A stretch of 64,000 nucleotides of DNA from Achromobacter denitrificans NBRC 15125 (GCF_001571365.1 NZ_BCTQ01000035.1:1-64000); one strand, 5' to 3'; positions 43,170 through 52,329 are shown, numbered from the stretch's first letter. Notes: generated from the letters alone by a model not told the origin. Made by a program: numbers and translations.

Positions 43170-44678
43170 ATGTCCACTGATTATCTGAAACGCATCCTGA
43201 CTTCCAAGGTTTATGACGTCGCGGTCGAATCCCCGCTGGAAGCGGCGCCGCTGCTGTCCCAGCGGATGTCGAACACGATCCTGCTCAAGCGCGAAGATAC
43301 CCAGGCCGTGTTCAGCTTCAAGCTGCGCGGGGCATACAACAAGATGGCCAACCTCAGCCCCGCGGCGCGCAACCGCGGGGTGATCGCGGCCTCCGCGGGC
43401 AACCATGCCCAGGGCGTGGCGCTGGCGGCCAGCCGGCTGGGTTGCCGCGCCGTGATCGTCATGCCGACCACCAGCCCGCAAGTGAAGATCGACGCGGTGC
43501 GCCGCCTGGGCGGCGAAGTGGTGCTGGCGGGCGAGAGCTTCTCCGACGCCTATGCGCACGCGCAGGTGCTGGAGAAGAAAGAAAAGCTGACCTTCGTCCA
43601 TCCGTTCGACGATCCCGACGTCATCGCCGGCCAGGGCACGGTGGGGATGGAAATCCTGCGCCAGCACCCGGGCCCGATCGACGCCATCTTCGTCGCCATC
43701 GGCGGCGGCGGGTTGATCGCGGGGGTGGCCGCCTACATCAAGCAGCTGCGCCCCGAGATCAAGATCATCGGCGTGCAGACCGAAGACTCCGACGCCATGC
43801 TGCGCAGCGTGCGCGCGGGCCGGCGCGTGCAGCTCAACGACGTCGGGCTGTTCTCGGACGGCACGGCGGTCAAGATGGTGGGCGCGGAAACCTTCAAACT
43901 CACGCGCCAGTACGTGGACGATTTCGTGGTGGTCAATACCGACGCGATCTGCGCGGCCATCAAGGACGTGTTCCAGGACACTCGCAGCGTGCTGGAGCCG
44001 GCGGGCGCGATGGCGGTCGCCGGGGCCAAGCAATACGCGGCCGAGCACAACCTGAAGGGCAAGACGCTGGTGGCCATCGCCTGCGGCGCCAACATGAACT
44101 TCGACCGCCTGCGCTTCGTGTCCGAGCGGGCGGAAGTCGGCGAAATGCGCGAAGCCATCTTCGCCGTCACCATGCCCGAACAGCGCGGCAGCTTCCGCCG
44201 CTTCTGCGAGTTGGTGGGCGAACGCAGCGTCACCGAATTCAACTATCGCATCTCCGATTCCGACCGCGCCCACGTCTTTGTGGGCATCCAGGTATCGTCC
44301 GCCTCCGAGCCCGACAAGATTGCCGCGAACTTCCGCCGCCACGGCTTCGACACCCTGGACCTCACCCACGATGAAATGGCCAAGACCCACTTGCGCCACA
44401 TGGTGGGCGGGCGCTCGGCGCTGGCGCGCAATGAACTGCTGTACCGGTTCGAATTCCCGGAGCGCCCGGGCGCGCTGATGCGCTTCCTGAACGCGATGAA
44501 CCCGGATTGGAACATCAGCCTGTTCCACTACCGCAACCAGGGCGCCGACTACGGCCGCATCCTGATCGGCATCCAGGTGCCGCCGGCGGACAAGAAGCAG
44601 TTCCGCAACTTCGTGGCGGAACTCGGGTATCCCCACTGGAACGAAACCGACAACCCGGCCTACAAGCTGTTCCTGTAG
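43170..44678 (+). CDS. ilvA: Threonine ammonia-lyase (biosynthetic)
   Basis: This 502-residue PLP enzyme converts threonine to 2-oxobutanoate, the first step to isoleucine. Lys51 (FSFKLRGAYNK) binds PLP, SAGNHAQGVA and the phosphate loop IGGGGLIAG follow, and the C-terminus has two ACT-like regulatory domains (EQRGSFRRFCELVG, EFPERPGALMRFLNAM) for feedback inhibition by isoleucine, which marks the biosynthetic rather than the catabolic enzyme. The ATG at 43170 is preferred; a GTG nine bases earlier is possible. It is followed by a hairpin terminator at 44765-44786. Confidence 0.95.
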   Translation: MSTDYLKRILTSKVYDVAVESPLEAAPLLSQRMSNTILLKREDTQAVFSFKLRGAYNKMANLSPAARNRGVIAASAGNHAQGVALAASRLGCRAVIVMPTTSPQVKIDAVRRLGGEVVLAGESFSDAYAHAQVLEKKEKLTFVHPFDDPDVIAGQGTVGMEILRQHPGPIDAIFVAIGGGGLIAGVAAYIKQLRPEIKIIGVQTEDSDAMLRSVRAGRRVQLNDVGLFSDGTAVKMVGAETFKLTRQYVDDFVVVNTDAICAAIKDVFQDTRSVLEPAGAMAVAGAKQYAAEHNLKGKTLVAIACGANMNFDRLRFVSERAEVGEMREAIFAVTMPEQRGSFRRFCELVGERSVTEFNYRISDSDRAHVFVGIQVSSASEPDKIAANFRRHGFDTLDLTHDEMAKTHLRHMVGGRSALARNELLYRFEFPERPGALMRFLNAMNPDWNISLFHYRNQGADYGRILIGIQVPPADKKQFRNFVAELGYPHWNETDNPAYKLFL

Positions 44679-44764
44679 CGCGCCCCGCGCCGCCGCGGGC
44701 TTGCGCTCCCGGCGGGCGCTTCCTGCCTGGCGGCGGCCCGGCGGAAACACGCATAAAAAACGAG

Positions 44765-44786
44765 AGGGCCTCCTTGCGGAGGCCCT
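44765..44786. terminator. Terminator between ilvA and the porin gene
   Basis: AGGGCCTCC (44765-44773) and GGAGGCCCT (44778-44786) form a nine-base stem with a TTGC loop. On the minus strand it is followed by a run of six T, so it is a better terminator for the porin than for ilvA. Confidence 0.8.
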
Positions 44787-44902
44787 TCCCTTTCCTGCTC
44801 TAGAAATGTCCGGCGGCAACCAATAGGGGGGGTTCGCTGTCACTCGGCGGCCCACGGAGATGGGCCGCGCATTCAGCAAGGTCTTGCCGGACGCCCTATC
44901 GC

Positions 44903-46015
44903 TTAGAAACGGTGACGCACGCCCACGGCGACAGCGGTGTCGGTCGCATCGCGCTGGAACGCGTAGTTGTCGCCGTACGAGGCGTACGCGTACACGTTGG
45001 TGCGCTTGGTGAAGTCGTAGGTGTAGCCCAGGCTGTAGACGTTGAACGTCGCGTCGTCGCCGGTCAGTTTGTCATTGCTGGCGGTGGCGCGCTGCCAGGA
45101 GCCGAAGATCGCGTGGCGGCCCAGCGGCACGGTGGCGCCCAGCATGTACGAATTGGCGCGGAAGCCGTCGGCCAGCTTGAACGTGCCGAGGTTCTGCATG
45201 CCGGCGGGCGTCGTGCCCATGTTCTGGCCGACGAACCAGCCGTCGCGGGTCTGGCCGAACGCGGCCGCAACCTTCACCACTTCGAAGTCGTACGAACCGC
45301 CCAGGATGTATTCCTGGATGCGGGCGTCGGACTTGCCGCCGGTTTGGCCATTGGACGGGTTGAAGCGGTCATACGCCGCGGCCAGGTTCAGCGGGCCGTT
45401 GACGTACTGCACGCCCGCGGTCAGCACGCGGTTGTTGTTGCCGGTCTCGAAACCGGTCTGCGACGAGTCGCTGACCGAATCATCGGCGCTGAACGAGTAA
45501 CCCACGCCGGCCTTGAAGCCGCCCATGCTGGGGGTCTGGTACAGGACCATGTTGTCCAGGCGCATCGTGTTGGCGCTGCCGAACGTGGTACCCATGTTGG
45601 CGGTGTTGTAGCTGATCGAGAACGGGTCGATCGAACCGAAGTACTTGGAAGCCAGGTTCGTCTGGCGGCCGAATTCGAGGCGGCCCCAGGAATCGCTATC
45701 CAGGCCCACGGTGGCCTGGCGGCCCCACAAACGGCCGTTCTGCAAGGACTTGCCGTTCATCGGGCCGAAACCGCCTTCCAGCGTGAAGACGGCGCGCAGG
45801 CCGTCGCCCAGGTCTTCAGTGCCGCGCAAGCCGAAGCGCGAGCCGCTGCTCACGCCCTGCACGCCGCCGAAGCGGCTTTGCGAGTCGCCGTTGAACTTCA
45901 CCTTTTCATAGCCGATACCGGCGTCGATCAAACCGTACAGCGTCACGGAGTCGGCGGCCTGCGCGGCACCGGCAAAGCCGGCCAGCAGCGCGACGGCCAA
46001 TAGCGTCTTCTTCAT
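44903..46015 (-). CDS. Gram-negative general porin
   Basis: This 370-residue outer-membrane porin of the betaproteobacterial OmpC-like family has a signal peptide (MKKTLLAVALLAGFAGAAQA), the mature start ADSVTLYGLIDAGIGYEKV, the constriction-loop region RFGLRGTEDLGDGLRAVF, WGRLEFGRQTN and a C-terminal phenylalanine (VAVGVRHRF) as the BAM-recognition beta signal. A 16-strand trimer is expected. The ATG at 46013-46015 starts the signal peptide. The leader upstream is long (about 220 bases to a candidate promoter), as is common for porins controlled by small RNAs, which is not shown here. Confidence 0.96.
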   Translation of the reverse strand: MKKTLLAVALLAGFAGAAQAADSVTLYGLIDAGIGYEKVKFNGDSQSRFGGVQGVSSGSRFGLRGTEDLGDGLRAVFTLEGGFGPMNGKSLQNGRLWGRQATVGLDSDSWGRLEFGRQTNLASKYFGSIDPFSISYNTANMGTTFGSANTMRLDNMVLYQTPSMGGFKAGVGYSFSADDSVSDSSQTGFETGNNNRVLTAGVQYVNGPLNLAAAYDRFNPSNGQTGGKSDARIQEYILGGSYDFEVVKVAAAFGQTRDGWFVGQNMGTTPAGMQNLGTFKLADGFRANSYMLGATVPLGRHAIFGSWQRATASNDKLTGDDATFNVYSLGYTYDFTKRTNVYAYASYGDNYAFQRDATDTAVAVGVRHRF

Positions 46016-46237
46016 ATAAGTCCCCAAAATGGCGAGATGAAAGGCAAACCGCAAACCCACCACGCGAACGGCCCGGATCTGCGTGCCGCAGCGAACAAGC
46101 AAGCGGCGCATGCACTGAAGCTAGTGTCCGGCCTGCGCCCATTCGAAGTAACCCGGATTTCGAAGAACTACTTTCCATGGTTGGGATAATGCCCCGTCCA
46201 TGGATGACCACTCCTTACGGAAACCTGCGCTAAAGTA

Positions 46238-46267
46238 TTGATATCAAATATGAATTATTACTCGCAA
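46238..46267 (-). promoter_or_regulatory. Candidate porin promoter
   Basis: On the minus strand TTGCGA (46267-46262) and TATCAA (46243-46238) stand 18 bases apart in an AT-rich stretch. The -10 overlaps the perfect palindrome TTGATATCAA, a possible regulator site. The resulting leader would be about 220 bases. Confidence 0.4.
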
Positions 46268-46390
46268 TACCGCAAAGCCCCTCGCAGACATTCTGCTGCC
46301 TAGCCCCCGCGGTCAACAAGCGTTGTCGCCGGCGGCGACCAATTTCTGATGCGTAAACGCGACACTTCCGGCCCGGGACGGGTAAAAAAA

Positions 46391-46412
46391 ACCCCTCGGC
46401 GTCAGGAGGGGT
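46391..46412 (-). terminator. Intrinsic terminator of the DUF4148 gene
   Basis: ACCCCTC (46391-46397) and GAGGGGT (46406-46412) pair around an eight-base loop. The minus strand then reads eight T residues (46391-46384). It lies 25 bases after the stop codon. Confidence 0.9.
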
Positions 46413-46437
46413 CTCTTCGGCCTTCGGGCGCGGATGC

Positions 46438-46821
46438 TCAACGGCCTTGGGGCGGGTAGTCGAGTTCGCCGAAGGAGTAGTCGCCGCGCGCCTTGGCCTC
46501 GGCCAGTTCCTGGCGGACCTGTTCGCGGGTCTTGCCGGCCGATTGCGACACGGCGGCCTTGGGCGGGTAATCAAGTTCGGCAGAAGTCACCTGGCCGGCG
46601 GCCTTGGCAGCTTGCAGCTCCTGCTGCACCTGGTCGCGCGACAGGCTGGTCTGCTGAGCCGTGGCGGGCGGATAGTCCAGTTCGCCGAACGTGACTTGGC
46701 CGGCGGCGCGAGCGGCCTGCAGTTCCTGCTGGACTTGTTCACGCGTCTTGCCATCGGCGTGTGCGGCGGACATACCCACCAGGGTGGCGGTAACCATGAG
46801 TGCGGTAGCTAGGGCTTTCAT
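46438..46821 (-). CDS. DUF4148 protein with three tandem repeats
   Basis: This 127-residue exported protein has a signal peptide ending near AAHA, then three repeats of about 35 residues, each reading [T/S]R[E/D]QV[Q/R]QEL, a short alanine-rich helix with G, and [F/A][G/S]ELDYPP. The repeats end near residues 51, 86 and 124. DUF4148 is common in Burkholderiales, usually as a single unit, with no known function. The ATG at 46819-46821 has GGAG upstream. It has its own terminator. It is probably periplasmic. Confidence 0.88.
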   Translation of the reverse strand: MKALATALMVTATLVGMSAAHADGKTREQVQQELQAARAAGQVTFGELDYPPATAQQTSLSRDQVQQELQAAKAAGQVTSAELDYPPKAAVSQSAGKTREQVRQELAEAKARGDYSFGELDYPPQGR

Positions 46822-47204
46822 TGAGAGGACTCCATCCTAAACCTTGCACATCGTCTTCTGCCAGGCTGGCAGGTGCGATATGACAATTTGATTGCTGGGA
46901 TGAAGTATCTGGCGATATGGTCCTAGTAAAAACCCTTATTTTGGGGAACATATTTGCACAGATGGGACAATTTTCGATCGGACCCCCCCAAACCTGGTCA
47001 ATTCCTGCACAGCGTCCACGGAAACCGTGCTGCGACAAGCCTTGCCGCCATTCAGTAAAACGCAAGCTACGTAACGAAATCCGGAGCCGCCACCCGCTGG
47101 AAGGATAGTACGGCGTTGGGAAATAGACATTTCTGCTGGCGGGACAATAATTCCATTTATCATACGAATCTGCCAGAAATGGAAATTTGAACGACGAGGG
47201 CCCC
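46822..47204. other. Divergent intergenic region, DUF4148 gene and LysR gene
   Basis: These 383 bases hold no supported gene on either strand. GACAAT occurs three times (46882, 46966, 47143), and an imperfect inverted repeat CATTTCTGCTGGC (47128-47140) with GCCAGAAATG (47172-47181) lies just before the LysR start, both plausible binding sites for the LysR protein. Base composition is lower in GC than the flanking genes. Confidence 0.5.
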
Positions 47205-48095
47205 ATGGATATCCAGCTTAACGACATCGCGCTGTTCGTCGAAGTCGCCAAGCGCAAGAACTTCAGCCACGCCGCCGAAGCCTTGAATATTCCGACATCC
47301 ACGCTCTCGCGCCGGGTCAGCGAACTGGAACGCAGCATCGGCATGCGGCTGCTCAACCGCAGCACCCGCAAGATCGACCTCACCGAGGCCGGCGCGATCT
47401 ACTTCGAGCGTTGCCGGCACATCGTGGAAGAGGCGCGCATCGCCCACGACCAATTGCTGGACATGGCGGTCCAGCCCAAGGGGCGGCTGCGCATTTCCCT
47501 GCCCACCAGCCTGGCCCAGCTGTTCCTGCCCGCCGTCATCCGCGACTTCCGCGAGCAGCATCCCGACATCGAGTGCGATTTCGACCTGAGCATGCGGCCG
47601 ATCGACCCGATCAGCAATCCCTTCGATCTCATCCTGCGTTTCGGCCAGCAGCCCGACTCCAGCCTGATCTCGCGCAAGATCGTGCTGATGGCCCACCAGC
47701 TCTATGCCTCGCCCGACTATCTGGCCCGCCATGGCGAGCCGCGGGTGCCGGCGGATCTCAGCCACCACGAATGCCTGCGCCCCACCATGCGCGAGGAATC
47801 CTCCTTCTGGATGCTGCATTCGGGCGACAAGGTGGAACGCGTGCAGGTGTCGGGCCGGCTGTCCGCGAACAACGTGGGCATGCTGGGCCGGCTGGCCGGA
47901 CAGGGCCTGGGCATCACGCCGCTGCTGGTGTTCGACGCCATGGAGCGCGCCATCAAGCAGTCGGGCCTGGTGCGCGTGCTGCCCGAATGGAGCCTGACGC
48001 CCCTGCCGCTATTCGCGCTGTTGCCCTCGCGCATGCTGCCCGCCAAGACCAAGGCCTTCCTGGATTTCATCCAGCCTCGGCTGTCGGACGCCTAG
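47205..48095 (+). CDS. LysR-family transcriptional regulator
   Basis: This 296-residue LysR protein has an N-terminal winged helix (NFSHAAEALNIPTSTLSRRV, SELERSIGMRLLNRSTRKI) and an effector domain opening GRLRISLPTSLAQLFLPAVI, the CrgA/AaeR-like group. The ATG at 47205 has GAGGG five bases before it and is preferred to a TTG at 47187. It is divergent from the DUF4148 gene, a possible target, and convergent with apt. Inverted and direct repeats in its upstream region suggest autoregulation. Confidence 0.92.
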   Translation: MDIQLNDIALFVEVAKRKNFSHAAEALNIPTSTLSRRVSELERSIGMRLLNRSTRKIDLTEAGAIYFERCRHIVEEARIAHDQLLDMAVQPKGRLRISLPTSLAQLFLPAVIRDFREQHPDIECDFDLSMRPIDPISNPFDLILRFGQQPDSSLISRKIVLMAHQLYASPDYLARHGEPRVPADLSHHECLRPTMREESSFWMLHSGDKVERVQVSGRLSANNVGMLGRLAGQGLGITPLLVFDAMERAIKQSGLVRVLPEWSLTPLPLFALLPSRMLPAKTKAFLDFIQPRLSDA

Positions 48096-48125
48096 CGGCG
48101 CCCGATGGCCGGAGGGCGCCGCGCG

Positions 48126-48677
48126 CTAGGGCGTGTCGGCGCCGTACTGACAGACGGTGAAGAGCGGCGTGCCGGTGGCGGCGACCTTGGCCGATCCGCC
48201 GAGATCGGGCAGGTCGATGATGGCCGCGGCCTCGACCACGTTGGCGCCCAGGCGCTGCAGCAGATTGATGGCGGCCAGCATGGTGCCGCCCGTGGCGATC
48301 AGATCATCCACCAGCAGGACGCGCTGCCCGGTGCGCACCGCGTCGGTGTGCATCTCGACCGAGGCATTGCCGTATTCGAGCGAATACTCCTCGGCCACCG
48401 TGCGGAACGGAAGCTTGCCCTTCTTGCGCACGGGCACGAAACCCAGGTTCAGTTCGTAGGCCAGCACGCTGCCCACGATGAAGCCGCGCGCGTCCACACC
48501 GGCGACGAGGTCCAATCGCTGGCGCATGTAGCGGTAGACGAAGAGATCGATCAGCACCCGGAACGCGCGAGGATCCTGCAGCACCGGCGTGATGTCGCGG
48601 AAAACGACACCGGGTTGGGGCCAGTCTGGAACGCTGCGGATGGTGCGCCGGATGTACTCGGCGTAGTCGGTCTGCAT
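48126..48677 (-). CDS. apt: Adenine phosphoribosyltransferase
   Basis: This 183-residue purine-salvage enzyme turns adenine and PRPP into AMP. It has the PRPP loop [13 protein letters not shown] (120-132), the [11 protein letters not shown] loop (60-70) and the flexible [13 protein letters not shown] lid (81-93), all usual for Apt. The ATG at 48675-48677 is chosen because the fold starts there. It follows cydC by 54 bases on the same strand, so it may be read from the cyd transcript, though no functional link is known. Confidence 0.96.
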   Translation of the reverse strand: MQTDYAEYIRRTIRSVPDWPQPGVVFRDITPVLQDPRAFRVLIDLFVYRYMRQRLDLVAGVDARGFIVGSVLAYELNLGFVPVRKKGKLPFRTVAEEYSLEYGNASVEMHTDAVRTGQRVLLVDDLIATGGTMLAAINLLQRLGANVVEAAAIIDLPDLGGSAKVAATGTPLFTVCQYGADTP

Positions 48678-48731
48678 GGAAGACGGCCCTGAAGAATTGA
48701 AGCAAGGCGAACTATAACCTCGCAACCGCGC

Positions 48732-50429
48732 TTAAGCCAGGATTGCCGCCGCGGATGACAATTCATGAAGCCGTCCGGCCCGCAATTCATAGCAACGGTC
48801 GACGGCGCCCGGCGGCAGGGCCGCGTGCGTGGCCAGCACCACGGCGCGTCCGCGCACCGCCGCGCCCAGGTCCTGGAAGAACGCCGTCTCGGCGGCGGCG
48901 TCCAGCCCGGCCGTGGGCTCGTCCAGCACGATGACCGCCGCCGGCGACAACAGCGCGCGCGCCAGGCACAAACGGCGCGCCTGCCCGGCCGAGAGCTGCG
49001 AACCGGTTTCGCCCGCCCAGGTGTCCAGGCCGTCCGGCAGGCCGCGCACGAACTCGCCCAGCCGCGCGGCATCCAGCGCGCGCCACAGCGCGGCGTCGTC
49101 GGCGTCCGGATCGCCGATGAGCAGGTTGGTGCGCAAGGTCCCCAGGAACACGGGCGCATCCTGCGACAGCAGCGCGATGCGCCGATGCCAGTCGGCCTGC
49201 GCGCAATCGCGCGCATCAGAGCCGCCGAAGCGCACCTGGCCAGCCCGCGGATCCTCCAGGCGCAGCAGCAGGTGCAGCAGGGTCGATTTGCCGGCGCCGC
49301 TGGGACCCAGGATCGCCACCCTCTCTCCCGGCAAAACCCGCAGGTTCACGTCTTCCAGCACCGGCGCATCCACGCCCCGCGCCCGGGCCGGATACGCGAA
49401 GCGCACGCGGTCCAGTTCCAGCGCGCCGCTGGCCGGCAGCGCTTGCGGCGCGGCGGGATCCTGCATGTCGGGCTCGCATTGCGTCACTTCCCGGATGCGC
49501 GCCGCGGCCGACATCGCGGAACCCATGCGCGAGGCCCCGCGCATGATCGGCCCCGCCACCTCGAAAATGCCGATGACCGCCAACAGCAGGCCCGCCAGCG
49601 CCGGCCCGCCGATCCGCCCCGCTTCGAGCGTGTCCAGGCCGAACCACAGCAGGGCCAGCACCGACGCGCCGGCCGCGACCTGCAGGAAAAACTGGCCTCG
49701 GGCCGCCACCCGCGCCTGGCTGCGCCGCGCCACCGCGCTGGCCTCGCACAGGCGTTCGAAGTGCTCGGCCGTCTGGGCCTGCGCATGCATGGCCACCATG
49801 TCGGCATGGCCGTCCACCGCGTCCAGCGTCGCGGCGCGCAACCCCGCCGCGCTTTCCTGCGCGGCCGCGCCTGGCTTGCGCGCGGCCCGCACGAGCCACA
49901 GCGGCACCAGCACGCAGGCCGTCAACAGCGCCAGCGCGAACGCCAGCGCGGCCGCGGGCATCCATTGCCCCAGCACGGCGGTCAGCACGGCCCCGGCCAG
50001 CAGCGCCGTCGCCAGCGGCGCCAGCACGAAGAGGAATACGGTGTCCAGCGCGTCCACGTCCCCCGTCATGCGGGCCACCAGATCGCCGTCGCGATAGCGC
50101 GCCAATTGGCGCGGCGTCAGCCGGACGAGCGCGGCGAACACCGTGGCGCGCAGGTCCGCCAGCAGCCGCAGCGTGGCCGAGTGCCCGACCACGCGGTCGG
50201 CGTAGCGCGACACGATGCGCAGGAACGACAGCCCGCGCACCAGAGCCGAAGGCGCGAACAGGTTGAACGCGCCGCCCGCGCCGGCCAGGGCTGCGCCGGT
50301 CAGGAACCAGCCCGACACGCCCAACAGGCCCACGCCCGCGGCCACCGTGGCCAGGGCGCAGAACAATGCGAGCAAAAGCCCGCTTTTCCGGCGGGCATAG
50401 AGCGGCAGGAGCAACAACAGGTTCTTCAT
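48732..50429 (-). CDS. cydC: Heterodimeric thiol exporter subunit CydC
   Basis: This 565-residue ABC exporter half has six membrane helices in the first 300 residues and a nucleotide-binding domain with Walker A LGPSGAGKST, signature LSAGQARRLCLARAL (SAGQ for the usual SGGQ) and Walker B VIVLDEPTAGLD. With CydD it exports glutathione and cysteine to the periplasm and is required for cytochrome bd assembly. Its ATG at 50427-50429 overlaps the cydD stop (ATGA). The order D then C and the overlap support the subunit naming. Confidence 0.94.
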   Translation of the reverse strand: MKNLLLLLPLYARRKSGLLLALFCALATVAAGVGLLGVSGWFLTGAALAGAGGAFNLFAPSALVRGLSFLRIVSRYADRVVGHSATLRLLADLRATVFAALVRLTPRQLARYRDGDLVARMTGDVDALDTVFLFVLAPLATALLAGAVLTAVLGQWMPAAALAFALALLTACVLVPLWLVRAARKPGAAAQESAAGLRAATLDAVDGHADMVAMHAQAQTAEHFERLCEASAVARRSQARVAARGQFFLQVAAGASVLALLWFGLDTLEAGRIGGPALAGLLLAVIGIFEVAGPIMRGASRMGSAMSAAARIREVTQCEPDMQDPAAPQALPASGALELDRVRFAYPARARGVDAPVLEDVNLRVLPGERVAILGPSGAGKSTLLHLLLRLEDPRAGQVRFGGSDARDCAQADWHRRIALLSQDAPVFLGTLRTNLLIGDPDADDAALWRALDAARLGEFVRGLPDGLDTWAGETGSQLSAGQARRLCLARALLSPAAVIVLDEPTAGLDAAAETAFFQDLGAAVRGRAVVLATHAALPPGAVDRCYELRAGRLHELSSAAAILA

Positions 50430-52192
50430 GCGTCTTCCACTTTTCCGGCGGCCACGCGCAGGCTGCGGCCCAGGCGCGCCGCCACGGCGGGCGCGTGCGT
50501 CGCCAGCAGCAGGGTCCGGCCCGAGGCAAAGGCCAGGATCTCGTCCAGCACCCGCGCCTGGGTGGCGTCATCCAGGTGCGCGGTGGGCTCGTCCAGCAGG
50601 ATCAGGCCGGGATCGCGCAGGAACAGCCGCGCCAGCGCGACGCGCTGCGCCTGCCCGCCCGACAGGCCATGCCCGCGCGCGCCCAGCGGCGTGTCCAGGC
50701 CTTGCGGCAAGGCCTCGGCGAACTCCAGCACGCAGGCGCGCCTTGCAGCGTCTCGCAGGTCGGCGTCCGAGGCCTCGGGGCGCCCCAGCCGGATATTGTC
50801 GGCGATCGAGCCCGCCAGCAACTGCGGCTTCTGCCCGATCAGCGCCACGCGGCCGCGCAACGCCGGCTCGCTCCATTCGGCCAGGGGCAGGCCGTCGATA
50901 CGGATCTCGCCGTCGAACGGCCGCAGGCGCGCGATCGCCTCGACCAGCGTCGATTTGCCGATGCCGCTGGGGCCCATCAACGCCACGTGCTCGCCAGGCG
51001 CCAGGGCCAGCGCGGCGCCGGACAGCACCGGCTGGCCGCGGCCGGGCGCGAGCACGCGCAGGCCTTCCGCGGAGAGCGCCGCGCCCTTGCCCCGCTGCGC
51101 GGGCGCCGCGGCAGCGCCGCCCTCCTCGCTCCGGACGTCGTCGTCCCGCGGCAGGCCATCGAACAGCGTGGCGATCTGGGTGACCGCCGCCAGCGCCGCC
51201 GCGCGGTCGTGATAATGCGCCGCGAACTGCCGCAACGGCGCATAGACTTCCGGCGCCATCAGCAGACAGAACAAACCTGCCTGCAAGGTCAGGGGCGTCC
51301 AGCGCAGGTCGAGGAAGCCCAGGTAGGTCAGGCCGATGTAGACCGCCACGCCCGCCACGCCCAGCGCGGCGAAGAACTCCAGCACCGCCGACGACAGGAA
51401 GGCGATGCGCAGCACCGACATCGTGCGTTGGCGCAGGGCGTCGCTGGCGGCCACGACGGAAGCGGCCTCCGCCTCGGCGCGGCCATGCAGCTTGAGGGTG
51501 GACAGCCCGCGCAGGCGGTCGGCGAAGAAACCCGACAGGCGGGCGAAGGCGCGCAGGTGACGGCGGCTGGCGCCCTGGGCGCCCCACCCCACCAGTGCCA
51601 TGAAGAGCGGGATCAGCGGCGCGGTGATCAGCAGGACCAGCCCGGCGATCACGTCGACCGGCAGCAGCACGACCGCGAACGCCACGGGCAGCAAGGCCGC
51701 CGCGGCCATGGCGGGCAGGTACTTGGCGAAGAAGCCGTCCAGCGCCTCGACCTGGTCCACCACCGCGCTGGCCAGTTCGCCCGCGGCGCGGCCCCGGCTC
51801 CAGTGCGGCCCCTTCAGCACCAGCCGCCTGAAGAGCGACTGGCGCACGTGGCGCTTGATGCGTTCGGAGGCGTCGGCGCCGGCGCGCTCGCCCGCCCAGC
51901 TGATACAGGCGCGCACCAGCATGAGCCCGGCGATGCCCAGGATGCCGCCGATCAGCGCCTGCCGGGGTTGCTGCCCGACGATGGCCGCGTCGAGCACGCG
52001 GGCCAGCAGCCAGGCCTGCACCACCAGCAGGACGCCGCTTACCAGGGGCGCGGCGCCCGCCAGCAGCAGCGGCAGCCTTGCTGCCCGGGCAAGCGCCACC
52101 AACCACCGCGATTGTTCGCGCGGTGGCTTGCCCAGCGCTGCCGAGGGATCGTGCTCTAGGGTGCTAGCGGGCTGTGAGGAACCGCCCCTCAC
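50426..52192 (-). CDS. cydD: Heterodimeric thiol exporter subunit CydD
   Basis: This 588-residue partner of CydC has six membrane helices and a nucleotide-binding domain with Walker A MGPSGIGKST, signature LSGGQAQRVALARLFL and Walker B LILLDEPTAHLD. The start is a GTG at 52190-52192 that overlaps the cydX stop in a GTGA arrangement, so translation is coupled to the oxidase genes. About 30 polar residues precede the first helix. An internal start is possible. Confidence 0.94.
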   Translation of the reverse strand: MRGGSSQPASTLEHDPSAALGKPPREQSRWLVALARAARLPLLLAGAAPLVSGVLLVVQAWLLARVLDAAIVGQQPRQALIGGILGIAGLMLVRACISWAGERAGADASERIKRHVRQSLFRRLVLKGPHWSRGRAAGELASAVVDQVEALDGFFAKYLPAMAAAALLPVAFAVVLLPVDVIAGLVLLITAPLIPLFMALVGWGAQGASRRHLRAFARLSGFFADRLRGLSTLKLHGRAEAEAASVVAASDALRQRTMSVLRIAFLSSAVLEFFAALGVAGVAVYIGLTYLGFLDLRWTPLTLQAGLFCLLMAPEVYAPLRQFAAHYHDRAAALAAVTQIATLFDGLPRDDDVRSEEGGAAAAPAQRGKGAALSAEGLRVLAPGRGQPVLSGAALALAPGEHVALMGPSGIGKSTLVEAIARLRPFDGEIRIDGLPLAEWSEPALRGRVALIGQKPQLLAGSIADNIRLGRPEASDADLRDAARRACVLEFAEALPQGLDTPLGARGHGLSGGQAQRVALARLFLRDPGLILLDEPTAHLDDATQARVLDEILAFASGRTLLLATHAPAVAARLGRSLRVAAGKVEDA

Positions 52193-52314
52193 TCGTCGTC
52201 GCGGCTGGCGCGCGGATCATGCGTATGCCCTTCGCGCAGCTCGAACCACATTGCGTTGAGGATGGCGAACGCGCACGCCAGGCCCAGGCCGAGTATCCAC
52301 GAGAAATACCACAT
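52189..52314 (-). CDS. cydX: Cytochrome bd small subunit CydX (YbgT family)
   Basis: This 41-residue open frame starts MWYFSWILGLGLACAFAILN and continues with AMWFELRE and a polar tail, the unmistakable CydX pattern: one membrane helix with the WYFSWILG start. CydX stabilises the heme site of CydAB. ATG at 52312-52314 follows CCTCCACC, a weak ribosome site, 15 bases after the cydB stop. The stop overlaps the cydD GTG by four bases. At 41 codons it would be skipped by most length cut-offs. Confidence 0.94.
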   Translation of the reverse strand: MWYFSWILGLGLACAFAILNAMWFELREGHTHDPRASRDDE

Positions 52315-52329
52315 GGTGGAGGCTCCTTG

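Larger units (their letters stand above)
46016..46437. other. Porin upstream region and DUF4148 3' end
   Basis: These 422 bases carry no supported gene. They include the terminator of the DUF4148 gene (46391-46412), a candidate porin promoter (46238-46267) with the palindrome TTGATATCAA (46238-46247), and a GC-rich stretch to the porin start that would form the untranslated leader. I see no small RNA with clear promoter and terminator in it. Confidence 0.5.

Noticed and set aside
46739..47383. A 214-codon minus-strand frame covering the DUF4148-LysR spacer
   Set aside because: It overlaps the signal-peptide region of the DUF4148 gene and the HTH of the LysR gene in other frames. No domain, no ribosome site, unusual composition.
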